A stretch of 64,000 nucleotides of DNA from Xinfangfangia pollutisoli (GCF_020179405.1 NZ_JAICBZ010000010.1:1-64000), one strand, 5' to 3'. Counted from the first letter of the stretch, positions 1 through 12,704 are shown. Made by a program: numbers and translations. The notes: generated from the sequence alone by a model not told the origin.

Positions 1-579
1 CCCCCGCCCGAGGCGCTGCCCGATCTGCCCAGGCCCGCGCCGCAGCTGGCGCTGCTGTCCTCTGACACCGCGCCCGCAGCCGAGACCGCACCCCCGCCGC
101 CAAAGCCGAAACCCAAGGCCGACGCCAAGCCGCCTGCCCCGGAAAAGCCGGCAAAACCGCCGGTGCAAAAGGCAAAACCGCCCGCCGGCCCGGCCCCGTC
201 TGGCGCAAAGGCGGCTGGCAGCGGCGGCGGCACGACATCCGGCAGGGGCGGCAAGGCCGAAGCCTCGGGCCTGTCGAAATCGGAAGTTGCCGATCTGAAA
301 GCCGCCTGGGGCGCGAAGATCCAGGCCCAGATCGAAAGGCGCCGCACCTACCCGCGCGATGCCGGCAGGGCCGAGGGGGTGGTGCGGCTGGAGCTGACCG
401 TCGCGCCCTCGGGCGCGCTGCTGGCGGTGCGGGTGATCAAATCCTCGGGCGCGGCCGTGCTGGACCGCGCCGCCGTGAAGGCCGCGCAATCGGCCGGCCG
501 CTTTCCCAAGGCGCCGGCCCAGCTGACCGGCCCTGCCTATAAGCTGATCCTGCAGTTGAAGTACGACCGGCGCGGCTGA
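1..579 (+). CDS. TonB family protein, C-terminal part (5' end outside window)
   Basis: The reading frame is open from base 1, so the N-terminal membrane anchor lies outside the window. About 192 residues are visible. The first half is a Pro/Lys/Ala-rich stretch with repeated PKP/KPP units, the periplasm-spanning linker typical of TonB. The last ~85 residues fit the TonB C-terminal domain: a YP motif after a basic helix, then G-x-V-x-L-x-x-x-V-x-P-S-G and a conserved SSG...LD...A pattern ending in FPKAP. TonB transmits proton-motive energy from ExbB/ExbD to outer-membrane receptors; the partners would lie upstream. Its stop codon directly abuts the stop of the convergent permease gene. The family assignment is firm, the exact paralogue is not. 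Confidence 0.85.
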   Translation, partial: PPPEALPDLPRPAPQLALLSSDTAPAAETAPPPPKPKPKADAKPPAPEKPAKPPVQKAKPPAGPAPSGAKAAGSGGGTTSGRGGKAEASGLSKSEVADLKAAWGAKIQAQIERRRTYPRDAGRAEGVVRLELTVAPSGALLAVRVIKSSGAAVLDRAAVKAAQSAGRFPKAPAQLTGPAYKLILQLKYDRRG

Positions 580-1788
580 TCACTGGTGCCGCAGCGCCTC
601 GATCGGGTCCATCTGCGCGGCGCGGCGGGCGGGGAAATAGCCGAAGACCACCCCCACCACCGCCGAGAAACAGAAGGCCAGCGCGATGACCGGGGCCGAA
701 GGCGTGAAGGGGATCGCCATGAACACCCCCGCCCCCCAGGCCAGCGCCAGCCCGACCAGAATGCCGATCACGCCCCCCATCAGCGACAGGACCACCGCCT
801 CGACCAGGAATTGCGTCAGCACCTGCCGCCCCGTCGCCCCGATCGCCAGACGGATGCCGATTTCGCGCGTGCGTTCGGTGACCGAGACCAGCATGATGTT
901 CATGATCCCGATCCCGCCGACCAGCAGACTGACCGCCGCGACCGAAGACAGCATGCCCGACAGGACCGAATTCACCGAATTCAGCATCGAGGCCAGTTCC
1001 TTCATGTCGGTGACCGAGAAGTCATCTTCTTGCCCGAAGCCGATCTTGCGCCGTTCGCGCATCAGATCCTCGATCTGGGCGATGGCGGCCTCGGTCGGAA
1101 CATTGTCGGCCACCGCCGCCTGAATGGTGCTGACATCATCATTGCCGTTCAACCGCCGCTGCACCAGCCGGATCGGCATCACCACGATATCGTCCTGATC
1201 CTGGCCGAAACTTCCCGCGCCCTTTTCTTCCAGCAGGCCCACCACCTGGCAGGCAATCGCCTTGACCCGGATCTGCTGGCCCACCGGATCCGCGGCGCCG
1301 AAAAGTTTCTCGCGCACGGTCTGGCCGATCACGCAGACCGCCGCGCCCGAGCGGGCCTCGTTCGCGGTCAGATTGCGGCCCGAGGCGAAGGTCCAGCCGG
1401 AAATCTCGGCCCAGGCCTCATTCGTGCCGGTGATCGAGGTCGAGGTATTGGCATTGCCATAGACCACGGTCTCGCTGGAGGTGGCCTGCGGCGCCACCGC
1501 GCGCAGGCGGGTCAGTTCGGCCAGCGCATCGGCATCGCGCAGGTTGAAGCGGCGCACCGGCGTGCCGCCCGAGGGCGGGCCGAAGCCGCGCTGTCCGGGG
1601 CGGATCACCAGCACGTCCGAGCCCAGGCTTTCGACACTGGCCGAGACCTGCGCCGACGAGCCCTGCCCCACGGTCACCATGGCGATCACTGCGGCCACGC
1701 CGATCACCACGCCCAGAATGGTCAGGAAACTGCGCAGCTTGTTGCGGAAGATCGACCGCAGCGCCAGACGGATGGCCTCAAGAAGCAT
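580..1788 (-). CDS. MacB-type ABC transporter permease (FtsX family)
   Basis: A 402-residue permease. The N-terminal membrane helix (about residues 15-45, after IFRNKLRSFLTILGVVIGVA) is followed by a large periplasmic MacB_PCD domain. Three C-terminal helices form the FtsX domain, with the typical SVTERTREIGIRLAIGA segment in the cytoplasmic loop. This topology marks type VII (mechanotransmission) ABC systems, which drive efflux or envelope traffic without moving substrate through the membrane domain. It is last in an adaptor-ATPase-permease operon; its ATG overlaps the ATPase stop by one base (TGATG). The E. coli MacB fusion of ATPase and permease is split into two genes here. Substrate unknown. 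Confidence 0.9.
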   Translation of the reverse strand: MLLEAIRLALRSIFRNKLRSFLTILGVVIGVAAVIAMVTVGQGSSAQVSASVESLGSDVLVIRPGQRGFGPPSGGTPVRRFNLRDADALAELTRLRAVAPQATSSETVVYGNANTSTSITGTNEAWAEISGWTFASGRNLTANEARSGAAVCVIGQTVREKLFGAADPVGQQIRVKAIACQVVGLLEEKGAGSFGQDQDDIVVMPIRLVQRRLNGNDDVSTIQAAVADNVPTEAAIAQIEDLMRERRKIGFGQEDDFSVTDMKELASMLNSVNSVLSGMLSSVAAVSLLVGGIGIMNIMLVSVTERTREIGIRLAIGATGRQVLTQFLVEAVVLSLMGGVIGILVGLALAWGAGVFMAIPFTPSAPVIALAFCFSAVVGVVFGYFPARRAAQMDPIEALRHQ

Positions 1789-2522
1789 CAGACCGCCTCC
1801 GCCGCGGTCTCGGTCGCCGCGGCCGTCACCGGCTCGTCCTTGACGATCTTGCCATCGGTGAAGATGACCAGCCGCTTGGCATAGGCCGCGATATCCGGCT
1901 CATGCGTGACCATGACGATGGTGATGCCGTCCTTGCGGTTCAATTCCTGCAGCAGAAGCAGGATCTCATGGCTGCGGTGACTGTCGAGATTGCCCGTCGG
2001 CTCGTCCGCCAGGATCACCATCGGGTCGCCCGCCAGCGCCCGCGCGATCGCGACCCGCTGCTGCTGGCCGCCCGACAATTGCGAGGGCTGGTGGTGTTCG
2101 CGCCCGTCCAGCCCGACTTTGGCCAGCGCCGAGCGGGCGCGCGCGATGCGCTCGGCCGCGGGCAGGCCCTTGTAGATCATCGGCAATTCCACATTCTCCT
2201 GCGCCGAACTGCGCGGCAGAAGATTGAAGCCCTGGAAGACGAAACCCAGATAATGCCGCCGCAGCAGCGCCAGCGCATCGGGCGACAGGTCCTGCACCGG
2301 CGTGCCCTCGAACAGGTAATCCCCTGCGCTGGGCCGGTCGAGACAGCCGATGATGTTCATCGCGGTCGACTTGCCCGAGCCCGAGGGGCCCATGATCGCC
2401 ACGAATTCGCCGCGGCAGATCTGCAGATCCACCCCGTCCAGGGCGCGCACCTCGGCCTCGCCGGTGCCGTAGATCCGGCTGACCTTGCGAAACTCGATCA
2501 GCGGCGGGGTCGCGTCGACCAT
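1788..2522 (-). CDS. MacB-type ABC transporter ATP-binding protein
   Basis: A 244-residue ABC ATPase of the LolD/MacB class. Visible motifs are Walker [10 protein letters not shown] (about residues 45-53), the Q-loop in [11 protein letters not shown], signature [15 protein letters not shown], Walker [13 protein letters not shown] and the switch His in MVTHEPD. LolD/MacB ATPases power FtsX-fold permeases, which fits the gene directly downstream. The start is two bases beyond the stop of the adaptor gene, so translation is probably coupled. The C-terminus carries an Ala/Glu/Thr-rich tail. Function is confident at the level of subfamily only. Confidence 0.9.
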   Translation of the reverse strand: MVDATPPLIEFRKVSRIYGTGEAEVRALDGVDLQICRGEFVAIMGPSGSGKSTAMNIIGCLDRPSAGDYLFEGTPVQDLSPDALALLRRHYLGFVFQGFNLLPRSSAQENVELPMIYKGLPAAERIARARSALAKVGLDGREHHQPSQLSGGQQQRVAIARALAGDPMVILADEPTGNLDSHRSHEILLLLQELNRKDGITIVMVTHEPDIAAYAKRLVIFTDGKIVKDEPVTAAATETAAEAV

Positions 2523-2523
2523 C

Positions 2524-3774
2524 TCAGCCGCCCGCGCTTTGCGACAGGATCACCGCGTCGCCGGGCTTCAATTCGTCCGAGGTCACGGCGATGCGGCTGC
2601 CATCGGTCGCGCCCGGGGTGATCTTGACCTGCACCGGCTGGCCCGCGCGCAGCACCCAAAGGCTGGAGCCGTCGACCTTGCCGGTCGTGCCCGCGCCGGG
2701 CCGGCTGGGCATGATCATCCCCAGAAGCCCGCTGCCCCGGCGCGACTCGGTCGTGGTGACCGGCGGGGCATAGCGCAGCGCGGCGGTGGGCACGATCAGG
2801 GCATCGGTCTGTTCGGCCACCGTGATCGTCGCCGTCGCGGTCATGCCCGGCCGCAACAACAGCCGATCGTTTTCCACCGACAGCACGCCGGTATAGGTGA
2901 CCACGCCATCGGTCGTCTGCGGCGCATAGCGCAGGCTGGTGATCTCGGCTTCAAAGCGCTTGCCGGCATGGGCATCGACGGTGAAACTGGCCTTCTGCCC
3001 CACCGCGACCCGGCCGATATCGGCCTCGTCGATATCGACCTGCAACTCCATATGGGTCAGATCCTCGGCCAGGGTGAACAGGACCGGCGCCTCCAGCGAG
3101 GCGGCGACGATCTGGCCCTTCTCGGCCGTGCGGTTCAGCACAATGCCGTTGATCGGCGAGCGGATCACCGCCTTTTCCAGATCGGCCTGCTGCAGGTCCA
3201 GATTGGCCTCGGCCAGAAGGACATCGGCCCTGGCCGAGTCCACCGCCGCAAGCGCCCGGTCATGCGCGGCCTTGGCGGGCACCACCACATTGCGGGTGGT
3301 CAGGCCGCGCTTGTCCAGCGCCATGGCCGAATCCAGCGCATCGGCAGTTTCCGCAACCGTCGCCTCGGCCGAAGCCAGCTTGGCCTTGGCCGAAGCCAGC
3401 TGCGCCTGGGCATTGGTCAGCTGCGCCTTCAGCTTGGTGTCGTCCAGCCGCGCCAGGATCTGCCCCTCGGCGACCTCGTCGTTGAAATCGGCCTCGACCG
3501 CGGCGACGGTGCCCGACAGTTCCGACGAGATATCGACCTGCGTCGTCGGCTGCACCGTGCCGGTGGCCACCACCGTCACGGTCAGCGCGCCTTCGGTGAC
3601 TTCGGCGGTCTCATAGCGCACAGGTGCTGCGGGCTGGTTCAGATAATACCAGCCGCCGCCGGCCAGAAGCGCCAGCACAAGCCCAAGCCAAAGCCAGCGC
3701 CGGCCCTTGCGGCCGGACCGCATGCGGCCAAGACTGGCGATATCGGGGCGGGTTTCGGTCTTCGTTTCGCTCAA
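2524..3774 (-). CDS. MacA-like periplasmic adaptor subunit (HlyD/MFP family)
   Basis: A 416-residue membrane-fusion protein. A basic N-terminal tail precedes one membrane helix (about residues 28-46, LWLGLVLALLAGGGWYYL). A beta-barrel/lipoyl half motif (TGTVQPTTQVDISSELSG), a long Ala/Leu-rich coiled-coil hairpin (about residues 100-200) and the second lipoyl half (SPINGIVLNRTAEKGQIV) follow. Such adaptors link an inner-membrane MacB complex to a TolC-like outer-membrane channel; no channel gene is in view. The gene leads the three-gene operon. Perfect GATC-centred palindromes lie in its upstream region. The substrate could be an antibiotic, siderophore or lipopeptide; nothing here decides. 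Confidence 0.88.
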   Translation of the reverse strand: MSETKTETRPDIASLGRMRSGRKGRRWLWLGLVLALLAGGGWYYLNQPAAPVRYETAEVTEGALTVTVVATGTVQPTTQVDISSELSGTVAAVEADFNDEVAEGQILARLDDTKLKAQLTNAQAQLASAKAKLASAEATVAETADALDSAMALDKRGLTTRNVVVPAKAAHDRALAAVDSARADVLLAEANLDLQQADLEKAVIRSPINGIVLNRTAEKGQIVAASLEAPVLFTLAEDLTHMELQVDIDEADIGRVAVGQKASFTVDAHAGKRFEAEITSLRYAPQTTDGVVTYTGVLSVENDRLLLRPGMTATATITVAEQTDALIVPTAALRYAPPVTTTESRRGSGLLGMIMPSRPGAGTTGKVDGSSLWVLRAGQPVQVKITPGATDGSRIAVTSDELKPGDAVILSQSAGG

Positions 3775-4037
3775 GGTCCTCGTCCCGGGTTTGCTGCGGG
3801 CTGTTGATCAACAACGTCGCCGCGCGGGGTTTCCGTCGCGACGGGTGTGATCACGCCGCACTATAGGGGGCGCATCGGGCGCGGGAAATCACGAAGCCGC
3901 ATATCGCGGCGATGAGGCCGGGCACAAGTTTTCCAAGATGTGAAATCGGATCAGGGCCTTGCCATGCGATATTCAGAAATCACATGAGGGTGCGGCATTC
4001 CTGACCCGCCGTGCGGACCCGGTGGCGCAAAGGACAA
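3775..4037. other. Intergenic region upstream of the macA-like gene
   Basis: Noncoding by my reading. It should contain the promoter of the minus-strand export operon. I see two GATC-centred palindromes (3802-3813 and 3847-3854) but no convincing sigma-70 boxes, and no ORF with a ribosome-binding site. Confidence 0.5.
3802..3813. promoter_or_regulatory. Perfect 12-bp palindrome, possible operator of the export operon
   Basis: TGTTGATCAACA is a perfect dyad 28-39 bases upstream of the macA-like start codon. A second, shorter dyad GTGATCAC is centred 43 bp further upstream, about four helical turns. The arrangement suits a dimeric regulator, but none is encoded beside it and the sequence matches no operator I can name. 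Confidence 0.3.
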
Positions 4038-4063
4038 GGGGCGCCGGATCGCGCCGGCGCCCC
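4038..4063 (-). terminator. Terminator of nrdJ
   Basis: Ten-base perfect GC arms (GGGGCGCCGG at 4038-4047 and its complement at 4054-4063) with a six-base loop. Read on the minus strand the stem is followed by TTGTCCTTTG, a modest U-rich tail, 24 bases past the nrdJ stop. Confidence 0.65.
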
Positions 4064-4086
4064 CTGGATGTTCCGAACCCGACCGA

Positions 4087-7000
4087 TCAGCTGCAGCCGG
4101 TGGTCGAGCCGCAGGTGTTGCATTTCAGGCAGGTGCCGTTGCGCACCAGGGTGTAATTGCCGCATTCGCCGCAGGGATCGCCGGTATAGCCCTGCATCTT
4201 CGCCTTGGTCCGCGCCGCATCGACCGAGGCCGTGCCCAGGGCTAAGCTCGACGTGCCCTCGGACAGGCCCGACACCCGCGCCGTATCGGGCAGCAGCGCG
4301 GTCACCGTGTCGGTGCCGGTCGCCAGTGCCGTGGCACCGATTCCGCCCTGAAACACCATCAGCTCTTGCGGCAGGCGCTTGCGCAGATAGCCGGTCGAGG
4401 AGATCGACTTCAGCAATTCCACCGATTTGGTGGCGGCCGCTTCGGAAACCTCGCCCAGGTTGCGCTTGCCTTCCTCATTGCCATGGCCCAGCTCGTCGAA
4501 GGCATGGCCCTTGGGGGCGACATGCGCCAGATCGGTGCGGTCCAGATAGCTGATCGCCAACTCGCGGAAGATGTAGTCCAGGATCGAGGTCGCGTTCTTC
4601 ACGCTGTCATTGCCCTGCACCATGCCCGCGGGTTCAAAGCGGGTGAAGGTGAAGGCTTCGACGAATTCCTCAAGCGGAACACCGTATTGCAGGCCGACGC
4701 TCACCGCGATTGCGAAGTTGTTCATCATCGCGCGGAAGCCGGCGCCTTCCTTGTGCATGTCGATGAAGATCTCGCCCAGCGAGCCGTCCTGATATTCGCC
4801 GGTGCGCAAATAGACCTTGTGCCCGCCAACGATCGCCTTCTGGGTATAGCCCTTGCGGCGTTCCGGCAGCTTTTCGCGATGCGAGCGGACGATTTCCTTG
4901 ACGATCACCTTCTCGACGATCTTCTCGGCGATGACCTGGGCCTTTTCCTGCGGCGTGCCGGTGGCCAGGATTTCCTCGGCCTCCTCGTCATCCTCGATCA
5001 GCGCCGAGGCCAGCGGCTGGCTGAGCTTGGACCCGTCGCGATACAGCGCATTGGCCTTGATCCCCAGCGAATGCGACAGTTCGTAAGCCGCCAGCGTTTC
5101 CTCGATCGTCGCCGTGTTCGGCATGTTGATCGTCTTGGAGATCGCGCCCGAGATGAAGGACTGCGCCGCCGCCATCATGTAGATATGGCTGTCAACCGAC
5201 AGGAAACGCTTGCCTTTCTTCCCGCAGGGATTGGCGCAATCGAAGACCGACAGATGTTCGGGCTTCAGGAAAGGCGCGCCTTCCAGCGTCATCGTCCCGC
5301 AGACATGGTCGTTCGCGGCGTCGATCTGGGCCTTCGAGAAGCCAAGGTGGCGCAGCAGATCGAAGGTCGGGTCGTTCAGCTTTTCCGAAGGAATCCCAAG
5401 GGTTCCGGTGCAGAACTCAGCGCCAAGCGTCCATTGGTTGAAGACGAAGCGGATGTCGAAGGCGGTCGGCAGCGCGGCCTCGACCTTCTCGATCTCGCGC
5501 GGGCCGAAGCCGTGGCCGATCAGCGAGGTGTGGTTCACGCCCGGCGCCTGCGCCAGCGAGCCATGGCCCACCGCATAGGCCACCATCTCGGCCACCTGAT
5601 GGCCGGCATAGCCCAGCTTTTCCAAAGCCGCCGGAACGGATTGGTTGATGATCTTGAAGTAGCCGCCGCCGGCCAGCTTCTTGAACTTCACCAGGGCGAA
5701 ATCCGGCTCGATCCCGGTCGTGTCGCAATCCATCACCAGGCCAATCGTGCCGGTGGGCGCGATGACCGTGGTCTGGGCGTTGCGGTAGCCATGCTGTTCG
5801 CCAAGCGCCAGCGCCTCGTCCCAGATCGACTTCGACAGCGCGATCAGGGTCTGGTCGGGGCAATTCGCCGCGTCCAGCGCCACCGGGTTGACGTTCAGCG
5901 CCTCATAGCCCGCGGTCTTGCCCCAGGCCGCGGCCCGGTGGTTGCGGATGACGCGCAGCATGTGGTCGCGGTTGCGCTCATAGCCCGGGAAGGGCCCCAG
6001 CTCCTTGGCCATTTCGGCCGAGGTGGCATAGGCGACGCCGGTCATGATCGCGGTCAGCGCGCCGCACAGCGCCCGGCCTTCGGCCGAGTCGTAGCCCAGC
6101 CCCATGTTCATCAACAGGCCGCCGATATTGGCGTAGCCCAGGCCAAGGGTGCGGAAATCATAGGAAAGCTGGGCGATTTCCTTCGAGGGGAACTGCGCCA
6201 TCATCACCGAGATTTCCAGCGTCACCGTCCACAGACGGCTGGCATGGACATAGGCCTCGGCCTCGAAAGCGCCGTCCTTGAAGAAGGTCAGCAGGTTCAT
6301 CGAGGCCAGGTTGCAGGCCGTGTCATCGAGGAACATGTATTCCGAACAGGGGTTCGAGCCGCGGATCGGCCCGTCTTCCGGGCAGGTATGCCAGGCATTC
6401 ACCGTGTCATGGAACTGGATACCCGGATCGGCGCAGGCCCAGGCGGCATGGCCAACCTGTTGCCACAGATCGCGCGCCTTCACCTCGCGGGCGACCTTGC
6501 CGTCGGTGCGGCGGATCAGCTCCCAGGTCAGGTCTTCCTTGACCGCGGTCAGGAAGGCGTCGGTCACGCGGACCGAATTGTTGGAATTCTGGCCCGAGAC
6601 GGTGACATAGGCTTCCGAATCCCAGTCGGTGTCATAGGTCGGGAATTCGATCGAGCCATAGCCCTGCGCCGCGTATTGCAGCACGCGGTTGGTGTAGGTG
6701 TCGGGGATCATCGCCTTCTTGGCGCCCCGGATCGCCGCTTTCAGCGCGGCATTCTTGGCCGGGTCGCAGGCATCGGCCTCGGCCCCGTCCCATTGGCGGA
6801 TCGCGGCGAAGATCTCGTTCAGGCGCATTTCATGCGCCTTGGAACCGGCCACCAGCGAGGCAACCTTCTGCTCTTCGATCACCTTCCAGTTGATGAACTG
6901 TTCGATATCCGGGTGATCCATGTCGCAGATCACCATCTTCGCGGCCCGACGCGTGGTGCCGCCCGATTTGATCGCTCCGGCCGCACGGTCCCCAATCTTC

Positions 7001-7773
7001 AGGAAACCCATGAGGCCGGAGGACTTGCCGCCGCCCGACAGCTTCTCGCCCTCTCCGCGGAGCGATGAGAAATTGGTGCCCGTGCCCGAGCCGTATTTGA
7101 ACAGGCGCGCCTCGCGGACCCAAAGGTCCATGATGCCGCCCTCGTTCACCAGATCGTCCGAGACGGACTGGATGAAGCAGGCATGCGGCTGCGGATGTTC
7201 ATAGGCCGAGTTCGACTTGGTCAGCTTGCCGGTGACATGGTCGACATAGAAATGCCCCTGCGACGGGCCGTCGATGCCATAGGCCCAATGCAGGCCGGTG
7301 TTGAACCACTGGGGCGAATTCGGCGCCGCCATCTGGCGGGCCAGCATGAAGCGCATCTCGTCGAAATAGGCGCGGGCATCGGCTTCGGTGGTGAAATAGC
7401 CACCCTTCCAGCCCCAATAGGCCCAGGCGCCGGCCAGACGGTCGAAGACCTGCTTGGCCGAGGTTTCGCCGACATAGCGCTGCGCCGCCGGCAGTTTCGC
7501 CAGCGCCTCCTCATCGGGAACCGAGCGCCACAGGAAATCGGGCACGCCCTTTTCCCGCACGCGCTTCAGCGCCGCCGGAACCCCCGCCTTGCGGAAATAC
7601 TTCTGGGCCAGAACGTCCGAGGCCACCTGGCTCCAGCCATCCGGCACTTCGACCGCGTCATTCTTGAACACGGTTTTGCCATCGGGATTGCGGATTTCCG
7701 AGGTGGTCACCGCGAAATCCAGGGCCCCATAGGCGCCGGTCTCTTCGCTGGTGAATCTGCGCTCGATCTTCAT
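4087..7773 (-). CDS. nrdJ: Adenosylcobalamin-dependent ribonucleoside-diphosphate reductase (class II)
   Basis: 1228 residues with the chosen start. It reduces ribonucleotides to deoxyribonucleotides using coenzyme B12, with no oxygen requirement. Supporting segments are [10 protein letters not shown] near the N-terminus, the RNR core [40 protein letters not shown], and [20 protein letters not shown]. The C-terminus is a zinc-ribbon-like tail with cysteine pairs (CGECG...CLKCNTCG) that regenerates the active-site disulphide. The start at 7773 (MKIERRF) was preferred over a possible start 72 codons upstream: it has a purine-rich site just before it, and the extra residues look non-coding. The gene is monocistronic with its own terminator. 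Confidence 0.95.
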   Translation of the reverse strand: MKIERRFTSEETGAYGALDFAVTTSEIRNPDGKTVFKNDAVEVPDGWSQVASDVLAQKYFRKAGVPAALKRVREKGVPDFLWRSVPDEEALAKLPAAQRYVGETSAKQVFDRLAGAWAYWGWKGGYFTTEADARAYFDEMRFMLARQMAAPNSPQWFNTGLHWAYGIDGPSQGHFYVDHVTGKLTKSNSAYEHPQPHACFIQSVSDDLVNEGGIMDLWVREARLFKYGSGTGTNFSSLRGEGEKLSGGGKSSGLMGFLKIGDRAAGAIKSGGTTRRAAKMVICDMDHPDIEQFINWKVIEEQKVASLVAGSKAHEMRLNEIFAAIRQWDGAEADACDPAKNAALKAAIRGAKKAMIPDTYTNRVLQYAAQGYGSIEFPTYDTDWDSEAYVTVSGQNSNNSVRVTDAFLTAVKEDLTWELIRRTDGKVAREVKARDLWQQVGHAAWACADPGIQFHDTVNAWHTCPEDGPIRGSNPCSEYMFLDDTACNLASMNLLTFFKDGAFEAEAYVHASRLWTVTLEISVMMAQFPSKEIAQLSYDFRTLGLGYANIGGLLMNMGLGYDSAEGRALCGALTAIMTGVAYATSAEMAKELGPFPGYERNRDHMLRVIRNHRAAAWGKTAGYEALNVNPVALDAANCPDQTLIALSKSIWDEALALGEQHGYRNAQTTVIAPTGTIGLVMDCDTTGIEPDFALVKFKKLAGGGYFKIINQSVPAALEKLGYAGHQVAEMVAYAVGHGSLAQAPGVNHTSLIGHGFGPREIEKVEAALPTAFDIRFVFNQWTLGAEFCTGTLGIPSEKLNDPTFDLLRHLGFSKAQIDAANDHVCGTMTLEGAPFLKPEHLSVFDCANPCGKKGKRFLSVDSHIYMMAAAQSFISGAISKTINMPNTATIEETLAAYELSHSLGIKANALYRDGSKLSQPLASALIEDDEEAEEILATGTPQEKAQVIAEKIVEKVIVKEIVRSHREKLPERRKGYTQKAIVGGHKVYLRTGEYQDGSLGEIFIDMHKEGAGFRAMMNNFAIAVSVGLQYGVPLEEFVEAFTFTRFEPAGMVQGNDSVKNATSILDYIFRELAISYLDRTDLAHVAPKGHAFDELGHGNEEGKRNLGEVSEAAATKSVELLKSISSTGYLRKRLPQELMVFQGGIGATALATGTDTVTALLPDTARVSGLSEGTSSLALGTASVDAARTKAKMQGYTGDPCGECGNYTLVRNGTCLKCNTCGSTTGCS

Positions 7774-8240
7774 GCCCCTAGGTCCCTTTGCGTGAGGCCG
7801 CCATTCGGCGCGCCGGTTGATCATGTCTCGTGCGGCCGGGGCCAGGGGATCGAACGACCAAGACCCGGATCGTTTGACACGATCGGGACGCGGCACCAGT
7901 GATACGGGCGCCAGAAATGCGGTCTGTCGGCTTCCCCCTGCCCTACCAGATATTGTGTCTGTTCGGGCCGCTTCGTCAAACTGTCGCAATCGGTCGCAAG
8001 CTTCAATTGAAATTTTGGCCCTTGGGGGCGATTTTTCGGCTTGACGGGGTCGCTCAACCTATGGGCGACCAGGCGGCGCCGACCGGGGGGCTGTGGGTAG
8101 GGCTGTGGATGAAACTTGGAGCAGTTTCTGAAGAGAGGCGGATTTGCCAGAAACCCGGCCCCTTTGGCGCGCGCAGTGCAGATCGGGGCTGAGCTTGGGA
8201 TAAGATCTGCAGCCGAGATGCGTCGATTCTCAGGGCCCGA
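7774..8240. other. Intergenic region upstream of nrdJ
   Basis: About 470 bases without a credible gene. It lies between the nrdJ start and the stop of the same-strand permease gene, so it should hold the nrdJ promoter. It contains one NrdR-box-like sequence (7943-7958). I looked for a cobalamin riboswitch B12-box (GCCACTG core) on the minus strand and did not find one. Confidence 0.5.
7943..7958. promoter_or_regulatory. Candidate NrdR box upstream of nrdJ
   Basis: On the minus strand this reads ACACAATATCTGGTAG. It matches about 12 of 16 positions of the palindromic NrdR consensus (ACACWATATATWGTGT, from memory), and lies about 170 bases upstream of the nrdJ start. NrdR boxes usually come in pairs about three helical turns apart. 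I found no clear partner, which lowers confidence. Confidence 0.4.
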
Positions 8241-9137
8241 TCAGCCGCGCGCCGACTGTGGCGCCGCTGCCCGGTTGATCAGCACGATCCCGGCCGCCAC
8301 CAGCCCCAGCGCGACCAGAATCGCCGGGCTCAGCGACTCGCCGAAGATCGCCCAGCCCAGGAAAACCGCCAGCACCGGCGTCAGGAAGGAAAAGCTGGCC
8401 ACCGTTGAGGACGGATAGACCGACATCAGCCAAAGCCACAGGATGAAGCCGCCGCAGACCACCACCACGGATTGGAACACAAGACCTAGTAGGTGGATGG
8501 GCGCCAGATCCCGGATCAGGGGGCCGAACAGCGGCGCGGCCAAAAGAAGGATCGGGGCCGAGACCAGCACCATCCAGAACAGCTGCATCTCGGCGCCCTC
8601 GGCCCGCATCACCGGACGGCGCGCGATATAGGCGGTAACCGCCCAGCCAAGCGCCGCCCCCAGCGCACAAAGATCGCCCGCCAGGCTGCCGCCCCCGCCC
8701 GCCCCGCGCGACAGGATCGCCCAGGCGCAACCCGCGAAGGCCAGGCCCAGCCCAAGCGCCTTTTGCGGCGTCACCCGCTCGGCCAGGCCGTAATGTGCCA
8801 GGATCGCGAACCAGACCGGCATGGAATACATGATCACCGAGGCGCGCCCGACCGTGGTCAGATCCAGCGCGACGAACAGGCACAGGAACTCGGCCGCGAA
8901 GACGGCGCCGATCAGCAGCCCCGGCCCCAGCGCCGCGCGGCTGAAGCGCGGCGGGCGGCCGCGCCAGACCATCCAGGCCCAAAGGAAGGCCACAGCCAGG
9001 GCCGAGCGCAGCCCGGCAAAGAACACCGGCTGCAGCCCGGCATTGACCAGCTTCACCACGACCTGATTGAGCCCCAGGATCAGCTGCACCCCCAGCAGCA
9101 TCGCCACGCCCGCCGCATCCAGCCTGTCCTTGCGCAT
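8241..9137 (-). CDS. EamA/DMT-family permease
   Basis: A 298-residue membrane protein with about ten hydrophobic helices in two EamA repeats. The first repeat ends near AGCAWAILSRG, followed by a Gly-rich linker; the second has the PVLAVFLGWAIFGESLSPA signature common to drug/metabolite exporters. The start MRKDRLDAAGV at 9137 follows AAAAGGGGCAGG, a usable ribosome-binding site. The frame continues far upstream without a stop, but those residues are antisense to the divergent permease gene and are not real coding. Substrate unknown. Confidence 0.88.
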   Translation of the reverse strand: MRKDRLDAAGVAMLLGVQLILGLNQVVVKLVNAGLQPVFFAGLRSALAVAFLWAWMVWRGRPPRFSRAALGPGLLIGAVFAAEFLCLFVALDLTTVGRASVIMYSMPVWFAILAHYGLAERVTPQKALGLGLAFAGCAWAILSRGAGGGGSLAGDLCALGAALGWAVTAYIARRPVMRAEGAEMQLFWMVLVSAPILLLAAPLFGPLIRDLAPIHLLGLVFQSVVVVCGGFILWLWLMSVYPSSTVASFSFLTPVLAVFLGWAIFGESLSPAILVALGLVAAGIVLINRAAAPQSARG

Positions 9138-9275
9138 CGCCTGCCCCTTTTCGTGCGGCCTCAATGCCCGCGTGGCCGCTCTGCCGCGCGCCCGAAGCCG
9201 ACACAAGGGGTCGCGGATGGGGTTACGCCGGGGCGCCGCCCGCGCTACGAGAGCGCAGCAGGCAGGGAGACGCGC

Positions 9276-11537
<2,262 letters not shown>

Positions 11538-11550
<13 letters not shown>

Positions 11551-12641
11551 CAATTTTTCGTACAAAAATCGGCGCCCGACCGGGCGAAACGCGACAATCG
11601 GAACGGGGCGAGGATCGGCTGATCTTCGCCCCCATCCATTTCCGCGGCGATCCGCTCGGCCGCAACCGCGGCCAGTGTGGCGCCCGAATGCATCACGGCC
11701 AGCCACAGGCCCGGCGCCGCCGGCCCGATCACCGGCAGCCCGTCGCCCGGCACCGGGCGGAAGGCCAGTGCGACCTCGGCCCAGTCCAGCGCCAACGCCG
11801 GAAACAGCGCCTGCAGCCCCGCCAAGGCCCGGTCGGCATGCGCCCCGGCCAGGCCCGAGACATCTTCGGCCGCATCGCCCTGATGGCCCGCGGCGGTGGG
11901 CATCAGGATCCGCCCTGCCCCATCCTGCCGGATCTCGCCCGCCGGGGTGACCAGGATCCGCGGCAAGGCGGGCGGCAGCGGGCGGGTGGCCAGCATCAGG
12001 CCGGGCCGCGTCAGCATCGGCAGGTCCAGCCCCAGAGGCGCCAGCAAGGCCGGGCTGCCGGTTCCGGCCGCCACCACCACCGCATCGGCGCCAACCACGC
12101 CCTCTGCGGTTTGCACCCCCGTCACCCGCCCCGCGCGCTGCACCAGACCCAGCACCGCAACGCCGCGCCACAGCCGCGCGCCCGACGCCGCCAGCAGGCA
12201 CCGCGCCAGCGCGGCCGGGTCGACCGCGCCCTCGGCGGGGAACAGCAGCGCCTCGGCCGGCGGATCGGCCAGGGCGGGCACGGTGGCCTCGATCTGGGCC
12301 CGGGTCAGCCGCTGCAGCGGATAGCCCAGCCGCGCCAGATCCGCCTCGGTCGCGGCCAGCGCCTCGCCCTGGGTTTCGAACAACAGCGTGCCGGGCCAGC
12401 TTGTGGGCGCATCGGGCAGCTGGGCGGCCAGGCGGTGATGGGCGGTGATGCCTTCCATCCGCAGACGGAAATGCGCCTCGCTCAGATGGAAACTGGCATT
12501 GATCCAGCCGAAGCTGCGGCCCGAGGCGCCGGCGCCGATTCCGCCCGCGTCCAGCACGGTGACCGCATGGCCACGCCGGGCCAGCTGGAAGGCGATGGCG
12601 CAGCCGATGATGCCGGCGCCGATGATCACGGTCTTCTGCAT
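11538..12641 (-). CDS. FAD-dependent oxidoreductase (DAO family)
   Basis: 367 residues. The N-terminus has the dinucleotide-binding fold [20 protein letters not shown] ending in an acidic residue ([17 protein letters not shown]), the hallmark of D-amino-acid dehydrogenase, glycine-oxidase or sarcosine-oxidase-like enzymes. The C-terminus has [20 protein letters not shown] and a [13 protein letters not shown]-type FAD motif. It probably oxidises an amine or amino acid at the cytoplasmic membrane. The ribosome-binding site is weak. Convergent with eno and divergent from rluE, so the neighbours do not suggest a substrate. Confidence 0.88.
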
Positions 12642-12704
12642 GGCACCAGCCTGCCCGCAGCGCGCGGCTCTGGCAAGGCCGGGCGGCTTGGGCTAGGCAG
12701 GGCC

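Noticed and set aside
4366-7068. A 900-codon plus-strand frame opposite nrdJ
   Set aside because: Shadow of a clear nrdJ coding sequence; no recognisable motif and shadow-type amino-acid composition.
7774-7989. An N-terminal extension of NrdJ from 7989
   Set aside because: The 72 extra residues are unlike the family start, and MKIERRF at 7773 has its own purine-rich ribosome-binding site.
7774-8240. Possible cobalamin riboswitch upstream of the B12-dependent reductase
   Set aside because: No B12-box core or convincing multi-stem layout was found on the minus strand.
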